DNA of 5,240 nucleotides from positions 1-5,240 of the forward strand of contig JAFZWX010000180.1 of the NCBI GenBank assembly GCA_017617145.1, given 5' to 3'. Both the position numbers and the translations under genes were made by a program. Positions 1 to 5,089 of the stretch are shown here, one piece after another. The stretch comes from Treponema sp. (lineage in GTDB: Bacteria > Spirochaetota > Spirochaetia > Treponematales > Treponemataceae). Every line of letters starts with the position of its first letter. Position 1 is the first letter of the stretch. The notes under the pieces were generated by a model that was given only the letters and a program-made list of their open reading frames with translations, was not told the DNA's origin and made no database searches.

Positions 1-136
1 ATCTATGGACGGTTGTGGTTCCTATGCCAAACCTTTTTGCAATCTCCTGCAAAGTCGGGCAATAGTTGTCTTCAATGCGCTTTTCATTGATATAACCTAA
101 TATCTTATCTAAAAGATCCTTATCTTTGTGTTGCAT
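1..136 (-). CDS. LexA-like winged-HTH transcriptional regulator, N-terminal part only
   Basis: This is the first 45 codons of a gene that runs off the left edge. The peptide starts MQHKDKDLLDKILGYINEKR and continues with CPTLQEIAKRFGIGTTTVHR. That matches the LexA DNA-binding domain pattern: a first helix, then a 'P(S/T)x(R/Q)EIAxxxGxxSxxTVHR' helix-turn-helix (about residues 28-45). The ATG at 136-134 is chosen because AAAGGAG lies 8 bases upstream (145-151). LexA proteins normally continue into an S24 autocleavage peptidase domain, which is not visible here, so this could be true LexA, a phage or ICE repressor, or a stand-alone HTH protein. The promoter and GGAAA half-sites directly upstream suggest autoregulation. 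The family call is secure for the N-terminal domain; identity as the SOS repressor is not shown. Confidence 0.75.
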   Translation of the reverse strand, partial: MQHKDKDLLDKILGYINEKRIEDNYCPTLQEIAKRFGIGTTTVHR

Positions 137-159
137 TGTGATAACTCCTTTCTCTATGT

Positions 160-204
160 GGAAATCGTTTTCCGTTTAGAAACATTATATATAATCACGG
201 AAAA
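160..204. promoter_or_regulatory. Putative operator of the LexA-like gene (GGAAA/TTTCC half-sites)
   Basis: GGAAA (160-164) and TTTCC (169-173) form a dyad with a 4-base spacer. TTTTCCGT (168-175) also forms a perfect 8-bp inverted repeat with ACGGAAAA (197-204). The sites flank and enter the minus-strand promoter: one lies near the expected transcription start and one in the spacer between -35 and -10. This is a natural place for an autorepressor to bind. It is not the classical Bacillus GAAC-N4-GTTC SOS box. Binding by the neighbouring protein is inference. Confidence 0.45.
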
Positions 205-211
205 TTGTCAA
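184..211 (-). promoter_or_regulatory. Sigma-A-type promoter of the LexA-like gene
   Basis: On the minus strand a perfect -35 TTGACA (211-206) is followed after 16 bases by a perfect -10 TATAAT (189-184). Transcription would start near 177, about 40 bases before the ATG at 136. The GGAAA half-sites overlap it. Confidence 0.8.
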
Positions 212-241
212 GGGGTAAAATTAAGAAATTTTTCATTACAT

Positions 242-265
242 AAAAAATGTCCCAAAAATGGGACA
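242..265 (-). terminator. Rho-independent terminator of the SAP-domain gene
   Basis: TGTCCCA (248-254) and TGGGACA (259-265) form a 7-bp stem with a 4-base loop. On the minus strand it is followed by six T's (247-242). The stem begins three bases after the TAA stop of the SAP-domain gene (269-271), so it ends that transcript before the LexA-like promoter. Confidence 0.85.
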
Positions 266-268
266 CTC

Positions 269-1678
269 TTAAATTTGCGATACTATTTCTTCAAATCTTT
301 TTTCAAGATATAACTTAATTTGTTTCGAATCAAACCCAACATCGTTTATCAGTGAGTTAACCATAAAACTAAACAATTTGGGGTCAGATGCATCAATGGG
401 CAATTTATATGCATAAATATCTTCTATCATTTGTTCATCAAAATATTCCAAATACTTGTGAATTAAACTTAAAAGCCCTGGTGCGAAAAATATTTCTGCA
501 CACTTCTTATCTCTAAACTGCTTTTCTTCTGGAAATTCAGCAATTGCCCTATAAGCAAAAACGCCACTCATATCAATTCTTAATGTCATCAAATAATAAA
601 ATAATGCTTTTTCATTATAACCATTTGCAGCCATCGATCCAGCCAAACTAAAAAATATGTTTCTACCATAATTTCTCTTGTCTAATTCTACATCTTTTAG
701 CCCTGCTTCTTCCAAAATATCTTCAAAACTGGTGTTTTTGCGTATCTCTTTATATTCATTTATTGAAAGATTTGTCAATGGATTTTTAAAATAATACTCT
801 ATGTCTATTTCGTGATCTTTTAACCATCGTTCTGCTTTCTCTGACAGAACATAAACGGTATCAGTTAACACAGAATTAACTGAATCTAAATTAGATTCCA
901 TATTTATACGTTCGATTAATTCATCCTTTTTCCCGGAATTTTTAATGCCCAATTTTGTTGCCACATCTTTAATCTGTGACGCTTTATAGATTGATAACTT
1001 TTCTTTTAAATTTGCCAATCTATAAAACTCATTATCAAACAATTCTTTATGTAATTTGTTAATGTCTTTGACCCCACATTTTAAAAACTCAAAATGAGCA
1101 TATTCATCTTCCTTCATTTCTAATGGGCTTTTACAAACGCCATATTTTTGCAAAAATTTAGCATATGCCGCAACTTCATTATATGGATTATCAAGATAAT
1201 TTTTTGTTTCTCCTGTTGTGACTGTAATATTAATTTCAACTTCTTTTGGCTCCTCTTTTTTAGGCAAAACATAAGAAGGTGTATAAGATGGAGTATATGT
1301 AGGCGTATAAGAGGGGGTATTATCGTAATGAACATGTCTCTCGCCGGTTGTTTTATCTATTTCTGTGTTTATTTTATCAAGAGTAGAAATTCTTCGCGCT
1401 GCAGGGAAATACCCTACTTTGCTAGCAAAAAACAACTTAGGTTCTGTAACATTTCCATCTTCATCGACATAAAACAATGTGCGACCAAAAAAACCTGGCT
1501 CCTTAATATAACCACTCTCAAATTTTAAGACTGTTTTGCCAACCCAATCCGCTTCAACAATAGAATCTCCTTTAATCTTATATAAAACTTTACCGCCTTT
1601 ACCCGACTCAATTATTTCGTTGCCTTTTATAACTGCGTTATAAAAATATCCTGGAATAGTATAACACCCGTATGCCAT
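269..1678 (-). CDS. SAP-domain protein of unknown function with N-terminal tandem repeats
   Basis: The protein has 469 residues and no recognised enzyme motif. Residues about 20-91 hold imperfect repeats of 18-20 residues (for example 'EIIESGKGGKVLYKIKG', 'SIVEADWVGKTVLKFES', 'YIKEPGFFGRTLFYVD'), probably a small beta-repeat domain. Residues 121-136 are four copies of TP(S/T)Y, followed by a charged linker. Residues about 227-260 (SIYKASQIKDVATKLGIKNS, then GKKDELIERI) fit a SAP helix-extended-helix nucleic-acid-binding motif. The rest is largely helical; 'NGYNEKALFYYLMTLRIDMSG' near 352-372 resembles the TPR-like C-terminal part I recall from SAP-domain proteins of clostridia and their phages. 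No signal peptide or membrane segment is seen. The ATG at 1678 has AGAGG 7 bases upstream. The gene is monocistronic with its own promoter and terminator. A nucleic-acid-associated role is inference. Confidence 0.8.
   Translation of the reverse strand: MAYGCYTIPGYFYNAVIKGNEIIESGKGGKVLYKIKGDSIVEADWVGKTVLKFESGYIKEPGFFGRTLFYVDEDGNVTEPKLFFASKVGYFPAARRISTLDKINTEIDKTTGERHVHYDNTPSYTPTYTPSYTPSYVLPKKEEPKEVEINITVTTGETKNYLDNPYNEVAAYAKFLQKYGVCKSPLEMKEDEYAHFEFLKCGVKDINKLHKELFDNEFYRLANLKEKLSIYKASQIKDVATKLGIKNSGKKDELIERINMESNLDSVNSVLTDTVYVLSEKAERWLKDHEIDIEYYFKNPLTNLSINEYKEIRKNTSFEDILEEAGLKDVELDKRNYGRNIFFSLAGSMAANGYNEKALFYYLMTLRIDMSGVFAYRAIAEFPEEKQFRDKKCAEIFFAPGLLSLIHKYLEYFDEQMIEDIYAYKLPIDASDPKLFSFMVNSLINDVGFDSKQIKLYLEKRFEEIVSQI
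1271..1318 (-). repeat. Four 12-bp in-frame repeats encoding TP(S/T)Y x4
   Basis: On the plus strand the units are ATAAGAAGGTGT, ATAAGATGGAGT, ATATGTAGGCGT and ATAAGAGGGGGT. They encode residues 121-136 of the SAP-domain protein. The third bases vary while the peptide stays nearly constant, which suggests the peptide is selected rather than freshly duplicated. It probably forms a Tyr- and Pro-rich flexible linker between the N-terminal repeat domain and the rest. Confidence 0.85.
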
Positions 1679-1690
1679 AAAATAACCTCT

Positions 1691-1709
1691 AATACTTGTT
1701 ATTAGTATT
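1691..1709. promoter_or_regulatory. Dyad between -10 and ribosome binding site of the SAP-domain gene
   Basis: AATACT (1691-1696) and AGTATT (1704-1709) form a perfect 6-bp inverted repeat with a 7-base spacer. It overlaps the -10 region and the likely transcription start, where a repressor could act. The sequence is AT-rich, so chance is possible. Confidence 0.3.
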
Positions 1710-1735
1710 TTATCACAAAAACAACTCTACTTCAA
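1707..1735 (-). promoter_or_regulatory. Promoter of the SAP-domain gene (extended -10)
   Basis: On the minus strand TTGAAG (1735-1730) is separated by 17 bases from TAAAAT (1712-1707), which is preceded by TGA, an extended -10 TGn. Transcription would start near 1700, about 20 bases before the ATG, and the leader carries AGAGG at 1690-1686. Confidence 0.65.
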
Positions 1736-2107
1736 TCTTTATCTTAGACATAAACCTTTTTTCTGTCTTTTTGGGGCGTTTAGTTTAATTTACTCTCGGT
1801 CTATGCAAAGGCTCATAAAAATCATATTAATCCTCGTTTATTTACAATGAGGATTTTTCTTCGTCGCTTCTCTTTTCCCTTTTTTATCCCGAGAGCAAAT
1901 TGTTTACGCCCTGTCAAAAAGAAAGAAAAAAGGAATTAAAGAATCTTGGTAAATACATTTGATAAATTCACAAATCAATTTGAAATAATAGAAACTTCGT
2001 TGATACATCCTGCTTCTGTTTATCAACCAAAAAAGATATTATCTGTTGCGAAAGATATGAAAATAACGGATTTTATCTGCCAAAACAATATCTCTCAAAT
2101 AATTCAC
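1736..2107. other. Intergenic stretch between the SAP-domain gene and xis
   Basis: About 370 bases with no convincing gene. It contains the plus-strand terminator at 1829-1860, a pyrimidine-rich run (about 1857-1887), and four TTGAT/ATCAA half-sites at 1959-2026. From 1946 it is open in the xis frame after a possible TTG start. The excisionase promoter should lie here, but I see no good -35/-10 pair; TTGATA at 1959 with AATAAT 19 bases later is the nearest and is weak. Confidence 0.5.
1829..1860 (+). terminator. Plus-strand rho-independent terminator without an obvious gene
   Basis: AATCCTC (1829-1835) pairs with GAGGATT (1849-1855), and G-U and A-T pairs can extend the stem inward. A T-rich tail (TTTTT, 1854-1858) follows on the plus strand; the minus strand has no T run. 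No plus-strand gene is visible upstream in the window, so it may end a small RNA, a gene remnant, or readthrough antisense to the SAP-domain gene. Confidence 0.55.
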
Positions 2108-2122
2108 AGGAGGTATATGCGT

Positions 2123-2299
2123 ATGTTGAGAAGCATTAAAAAAGCACTGGATGATGTCAAAGCAAAAGATGCCGAGACTGCAGTCACTACTTACTCTATC
2201 CGTAAATGGTGCAAGGAAGGCAAAATCAAGCACATCATGACAGGCAAAAAGATTTTAGTTGATATGCAGAGTCTTTATGACTACTTATCTATCAAATAG
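2123..2299 (+). CDS. xis: Small excisionase-like HTH protein (Xis)
   Basis: This 58-residue protein contains 'YSIRKWCKEGKIKHIMTGKK' followed by 'ILVDMQSLYDYL'. That matches the second helix and wing of excisionase/MerR-like (HTH_17) proteins: 'S..T(L/I)RrWikeGkI....vGrr..I....L..~L'. Excisionases bend DNA next to the att site and direct the integrase towards excision. The first helix is less canonical than usual. The start at 2123 is chosen because AGGAGG (2108-2113) lies 9 bases upstream; the in-frame ATG at 2117 is only 3 bases away from it. The frame stays open back to a TTG at 1946, so a longer 117-residue form cannot be excluded. Its stop codon overlaps the AGGAGG of the integrase gene, so the two are almost certainly co-transcribed and translationally coupled. 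The role comes from the fold and the neighbour. Confidence 0.65.
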   Translation: MLRSIKKALDDVKAKDAETAVTTYSIRKWCKEGKIKHIMTGKKILVDMQSLYDYLSIK

Positions 2300-2308
2300 G
2301 AGGCAAAT

Positions 2309-3763
2309 ATGGCTTATTACAAAATTACCACAGACAAAAACGGAACGCTTAAAGCAAAAATTCAAATCTACCACAAAGACATCTCAGGCAAAAATGTTTT
2401 ATGCACCAAGACCGTCTATAATACAGGCGGTCTGTCTGAGACTAAGTTCAAGCGCCTTGTAGAAAAGCAATCTGTTGATTTCCAAATTGAGCTTGACAAA
2501 AAACTCGAAGAAGATTTTGACAAAGCCCGACAACAAAAATTGGAACAAGAAGAAGCAAATCGCATTCTAACCTTCCCTGAGCTCATGGATGAATGGGCTG
2601 AAACTGTGAGAGCAAATCTCTCCATAAACTATTATGCTCACGCTAAAGAAACAGCGGAACGCTTTTATCCGTTTTTGAAAGAGCATGGACTTTATAACAA
2701 GCCCTTATCCGAAATCCGCGTAAGAGATATCCAATTGTTCTTAAACCAACTTGCAGCACCTAAAATAGTCAACACTGGAGTTTCTGAACTTATAAGAACT
2801 CTGCCTAGCTATGTCAGTTTCCGCAAATTGGCAGACGAAAAGATTTTGCCAAGATCTACATCGTATTATATGAATAATTACTATGCTCGCATAGCAACCA
2901 AAACCGCGAAAAGATTGTGCAATTATTATAACCTTGATTTTAATACTTATTTCAGAGAAATAATTGAGGCAAAACAATACTCTGTTGAAACTATTAAGAA
3001 TCATAGACGCACATTAAGAACGGTCTTTAATGAAGCCGTAAGATACGAATGGATTACAACCAATCCTGTATCTAAAACAAAAGTCGGTGCTGGAGCCGGC
3101 AATACAAGCCTTAGACCAATCAACGAAAAGGAAATCTTCTCAATAAGAGAGATGAAAGAGTTTCTGCACGCTTTGGATGAATTGCCTTATGAACTAATGA
3201 ACAAAAAAGTTATGATAAAGCTTATGCTTTTAACCGGCGTCCGAACTGCTGAATTGCATGGTCTAAAATGGTGCGACATTAATCTAGATAAACAAGTGGT
3301 TTGTATCAGAAGAAACAGATTATATTCCAACATAATCGGCACATATGAAAAGGTTCCAAAAACCAAAACATCTGTGAGAGATATTCCAATACCCAAAGAC
3401 CTACTCAAGGACCTTATAGCATATAAGGATTGGTTTAGAATTGCTGACTCGGATTTTGACAATAAATTAGATCAATACTATCTTGCTGTAAACGAATACC
3501 GTGAACCAGAAAACACTCATAGCATAGGCCATTGGCTAGCTAAATTTGAAGAACAAAAAGGTTTTAGACACATATCACCTCACGGATTGCGTCATACATA
3601 TTGCAGTATGCTCCTTTCCCAAAATGTGCCTATACAAACCGTTTCAAAATATATGGGACATAGTGATTCAGCTGTTACGCTTGAAGTCTACAGCCACTTT
3701 ATCCCAGACACACAAGAAAAAGTATATAACGCCATTAACACCATATTGGGCGATGACGATTAA
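2309..3763 (+). CDS. int: Tyrosine recombinase/integrase, Tn916-like layout with an inserted XRE-like segment
   Basis: A 484-residue site-specific integrase that cuts and rejoins att sites through a covalent phosphotyrosine. Residues about 1-60 are an arm-binding beta domain (YYKITTDKNGTLKAKI) followed by a charged helix. Core-binding helices lie at about 88-150 and 225-256 (YSVETIKNHRRTLRTVFNEA). The catalytic domain (about 275-475) shows Arg312 in LLTGVRTAELHGLKW, the beta-hairpin Lys in PKTKTSVRDIPIP (351 or 353), His425-x-x-Arg428 in SPHGLRHTY, His451 in MGHSDS, and the nucleophile Tyr461 in LEVYSHF. All catalytic residues are present, so it should be active. Residues about 155-222 interrupt the core-binding domain and resemble an XRE HTH. 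The total length exceeds the usual roughly 400 residues. The ATG has AGGAGG 5 bases upstream. It forms an operon with xis and ends at a strong terminator. The likely target is the tRNA-Arg half-gene at 5101. Confidence 0.95.
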   Translation: MAYYKITTDKNGTLKAKIQIYHKDISGKNVLCTKTVYNTGGLSETKFKRLVEKQSVDFQIELDKKLEEDFDKARQQKLEQEEANRILTFPELMDEWAETVRANLSINYYAHAKETAERFYPFLKEHGLYNKPLSEIRVRDIQLFLNQLAAPKIVNTGVSELIRTLPSYVSFRKLADEKILPRSTSYYMNNYYARIATKTAKRLCNYYNLDFNTYFREIIEAKQYSVETIKNHRRTLRTVFNEAVRYEWITTNPVSKTKVGAGAGNTSLRPINEKEIFSIREMKEFLHALDELPYELMNKKVMIKLMLLTGVRTAELHGLKWCDINLDKQVVCIRRNRLYSNIIGTYEKVPKTKTSVRDIPIPKDLLKDLIAYKDWFRIADSDFDNKLDQYYLAVNEYREPENTHSIGHWLAKFEEQKGFRHISPHGLRHTYCSMLLSQNVPIQTVSKYMGHSDSAVTLEVYSHFIPDTQEKVYNAINTILGDDD

Positions 3764-3770
3764 CCATAAA

Positions 3771-3816
3771 AAATGTCTATCCACCTCAGACTTTTGGTGA
3801 ATAGACATTTATTTTT
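3771..3816 (+). terminator. Strong terminator after int, possibly bidirectional
   Basis: AAATGTCTATCCACC (3771-3785) pairs with GGTGAATAGACATTT (3796-3810) with one mismatch over 15 bp and a 10-base loop, followed by ATTTTTCT. On the minus strand the stem is followed by six T's (3773-3768), so it could also stop transcription coming from hepT. Confidence 0.85.
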
Positions 3817-3825
3817 CTATTATTG

Positions 3826-3858
3826 TGACCAAAATAAGATGGTATCGTATTTTGGTCA
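3826..3858. repeat. Perfect 11-bp inverted repeat between int and hepT
   Basis: TGACCAAAATA (3826-3836) and TATTTTGGTCA (3848-3858) pair perfectly around an 11-base loop. It lies 12 bases beyond the hepT stop. No T run follows on either strand, so it is a weak terminator at best. It may be an RNA stem protecting the hepT message, or a protein-binding dyad. Confidence 0.7.
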
Positions 3859-3869
3859 TAAAAGAGAAT

Positions 3870-4205
3870 TTATACTATTGCTTCAAGAATTGCATACAAT
3901 TCCGGAACGGATTGTGAAACCGTTTCATAGATAATGGAAAGATCAACAACGCCATAATCGTGAACAATACGATTGCGCATACCTTTTATATCTCTCCAAG
4001 GCAATTCATTGTGTTTGTCTTTGAAATCCGCAGAAAGCTTGTCACTATTCTCAGCAATTTGTATTATACGAAACAACATGCTATCCACAAGCACTTCATC
4101 TGATTCAAACTCTATTTGAGTTAAATCCTTAGTATGATTAATTATAAACTCTGCATCTGATAAAATTTTATTCAAATAGTAATTGTCGTTTTTGATATTA
4201 TCCAT
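3870..4205 (-). CDS. hepT: HepT-like HEPN ribonuclease toxin (DUF86)
   Basis: The 111-residue protein matches the usual length and all-helical pattern of HepT/DUF86. Its C-terminal half has the HEPN active site R-x4-H-x-Y as Arg77-NRIV-His82-D-Tyr84, in 'LPWRDIKGMRNRIVHDYG'. HepT is the RNase toxin of type VII toxin-antitoxin systems; in the characterised pairs the partner MNT protein inactivates it by adding AMP to the Tyr of this motif. Its ATG overlaps the end of the antitoxin gene by 8 bases (ATGGATAA, 4205-4198). The only Shine-Dalgarno-like sequence, AAGGA (4224-4220), is 14 bases away, so translation is probably coupled to the antitoxin. The R-H-Y residues are intact, so it should be active. 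Its RNA target cannot be read from sequence. Confidence 0.92.
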   Translation of the reverse strand: MDNIKNDNYYLNKILSDAEFIINHTKDLTQIEFESDEVLVDSMLFRIIQIAENSDKLSADFKDKHNELPWRDIKGMRNRIVHDYGVVDLSIIYETVSQSVPELYAILEAIV

Positions 4206-4668
4206 AAATCTTTATACCGTCCTTAAGTATTTCTTTTACAAGTTCCAAATTGTTGTTGAGTTGATTGAGGTCCAACACGTCAACCTTCTTTTTGAGTGCT
4301 TCTCTCAATCCTTCAACCATGCCGAAAAACTTAATGCCTCTTACATTTGCAGACACCAATAAATCCACATCGCTGGTTTCGTGTGCTTTGCCTTTGGAAT
4401 ACGAACCGAACAAAACCGCATATTCCACATCATAATCTTTAAACACGGATGCGCATGCTTCTTTGATTTGTTCCAATGTCAAAACACCATGTGTTTCATC
4501 CACAAAGCCATATTCTTCCAACAATTGAAAAACCGCTTTGCGTTTCATCTCTGGCAAAGACTCCTCGTTCTTTTCATACATTAAATAAGTCTTACGAGTG
4601 ACACCAATCAATGATGCCGCGGCATCCTGCGTAAGTCCTTTGCTTAATCTTAATTCTTTAAGTGTCAT
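4198..4668 (-). CDS. mntA: XRE-HTH/MNT nucleotidyltransferase fusion, antitoxin of HepT
   Basis: This 156-residue protein has two domains. Residues about 1-50 are an XRE helix-turn-helix (LTQDAAASLIGVTRKTYLMYE at 12-32). Residues about 65-156 are a minimal nucleotidyltransferase with the GS-x10-DxD motif: Gly88-Ser89, then Asp100 and Asp102 (DVDLLV), with a likely third acidic residue Asp130 in KKVDVLDL. MNT antitoxins AMPylate HepT and so neutralise it. The ATG at 4668 is chosen because GAGGTGG (4681-4675) lies 6 bases upstream and a consensus promoter ends just before it. An upstream in-frame ATG at 4794 would place the start above the promoter and in the operator repeats, and the extra residues look non-coding. 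The HTH probably lets the antitoxin repress its own operon at the TTACACAT repeats. It overlaps hepT by 8 bases. Confidence 0.92.
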   Translation of the reverse strand: MTLKELRLSKGLTQDAAASLIGVTRKTYLMYEKNEESLPEMKRKAVFQLLEEYGFVDETHGVLTLEQIKEACASVFKDYDVEYAVLFGSYSKGKAHETSDVDLLVSANVRGIKFFGMVEGLREALKKKVDVLDLNQLNNNLELVKEILKDGIKIYG

Positions 4669-4687
4669 ACCGATCCACCTCGATAGC

Positions 4688-4716
4688 ATTATACAACACT
4701 TTAAACCAAAAATCAA
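4688..4716 (-). promoter_or_regulatory. Promoter of the mntA-hepT operon
   Basis: On the minus strand TTGATT (4716-4711) is separated by 17 bases from a perfect TATAAT (4693-4688). The start would fall near 4681, leaving a very short leader just long enough for the GAGGTGG ribosome binding site. This promoter fixes the mntA start at 4668. Confidence 0.8.
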
Positions 4717-4721
4717 TAGTT

Positions 4722-4794
4722 TTGTGTAGTTTTTACACATCAATATTGCAGTGTCATGTGTAATTTTTACACATTTGAGAGAAAAATTACACAT
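4722..4794. promoter_or_regulatory. Triple TTACACAT operator of the mntA-hepT operon
   Basis: TTACACAT occurs exactly three times, at 4733-4740, 4767-4774 and 4787-4794. The second forms a perfect 8-bp dyad with ATGTGTAA (4756-4763) around TTT. The first pairs over 6 bp (TGTGTA 4723-4728 with TACACA 4734-4739). The third has only a degenerate partner. All lie upstream of the -35 box. Binding by the antitoxin HTH is the natural inference; the upstream position would also suit an activator. Confidence 0.7.
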
Positions 4795-4801
4795 TTTGCC
4801 A

Positions 4802-4825
4802 GTTTTGGCATTATTTTGGCATTAT
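4802..4825 (+). repeat. 24-bp direct repeat, copy 1 (two TTTTGGCATTA units)
   Basis: A G is followed by two back-to-back 11-bp units TTTTGGCATTA (4803-4813, 4814-4824) and a T. The same 24 bases recur exactly at 4946-4969. It starts 8 bases from the last TTACACAT half-site. A likely role is an arm-type site for the integrase N-terminal domain, by analogy with the 11-bp DR-2 repeats of Tn916. Confidence 0.9.
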
Positions 4826-4945
4826 ATCCTAAAAAAACCATCAAAAAATCGTTCATTTGCATTAAAAATCAACCTCATTTTTCTTACTATTTACTAGCAT
4901 TTTAAAACGGCATTAAAAACAGTCCAAGCTCTATCCACCTTTGGG

Positions 4946-4969
4946 GTTTTGGCATTATTTTGGCATTAT
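4946..4969 (+). repeat. 24-bp direct repeat, copy 2 (two TTTTGGCATTA units)
   Basis: An exact second copy, 144 bases after the first, with units at 4947-4957 and 4958-4968. Both copies are followed within a few bases by A runs. It ends about 130 bases before the tRNA junction. Confidence 0.9.
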
Positions 4970-5089
4970 TTTAAAAAAAAAGTTAAAAAACCAAACAAAA
5001 AAAACGAAGATAACGAACAAAATGCACGAAAATTATTGCATAAAACACCAAAAATGTATAAAATAAAAGAAAATATGCAAAAATGGCAG

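Noticed and set aside
128..313. Plus-strand open frame of 61 codons at the left
   Set aside because: It runs antisense through the LexA-like promoter and the SAP-gene terminator, has no ribosome binding site and no recognisable protein pattern.
1271..1318. Short tandem repeats as a CRISPR-like array
   Set aside because: The units are contiguous 12-mers without spacers, in frame within a protein, and encode TP(S/T)Y.
1148..1528. Plus-strand open frame of 126 codons inside the SAP-domain gene
   Set aside because: It is antisense to a well-supported gene, rich in Cys, Ile and Phe as expected for a shadow frame, and has no start signal.
4198..4794. Longer antitoxin of 198 residues starting at 4794
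   Set aside because: That start lies upstream of the consensus promoter and within the TTACACAT repeats. The ATG at 4668 has a GAGGTGG site at the right distance and begins exactly at the HTH domain.
4802..4969. Twin 24-bp repeats as a CRISPR array or a plasmid replication origin
   Set aside because: There are only two copies with a 120-bp gap, no further units, and no replication initiator gene nearby. An integrase arm-site reading fits the context better.
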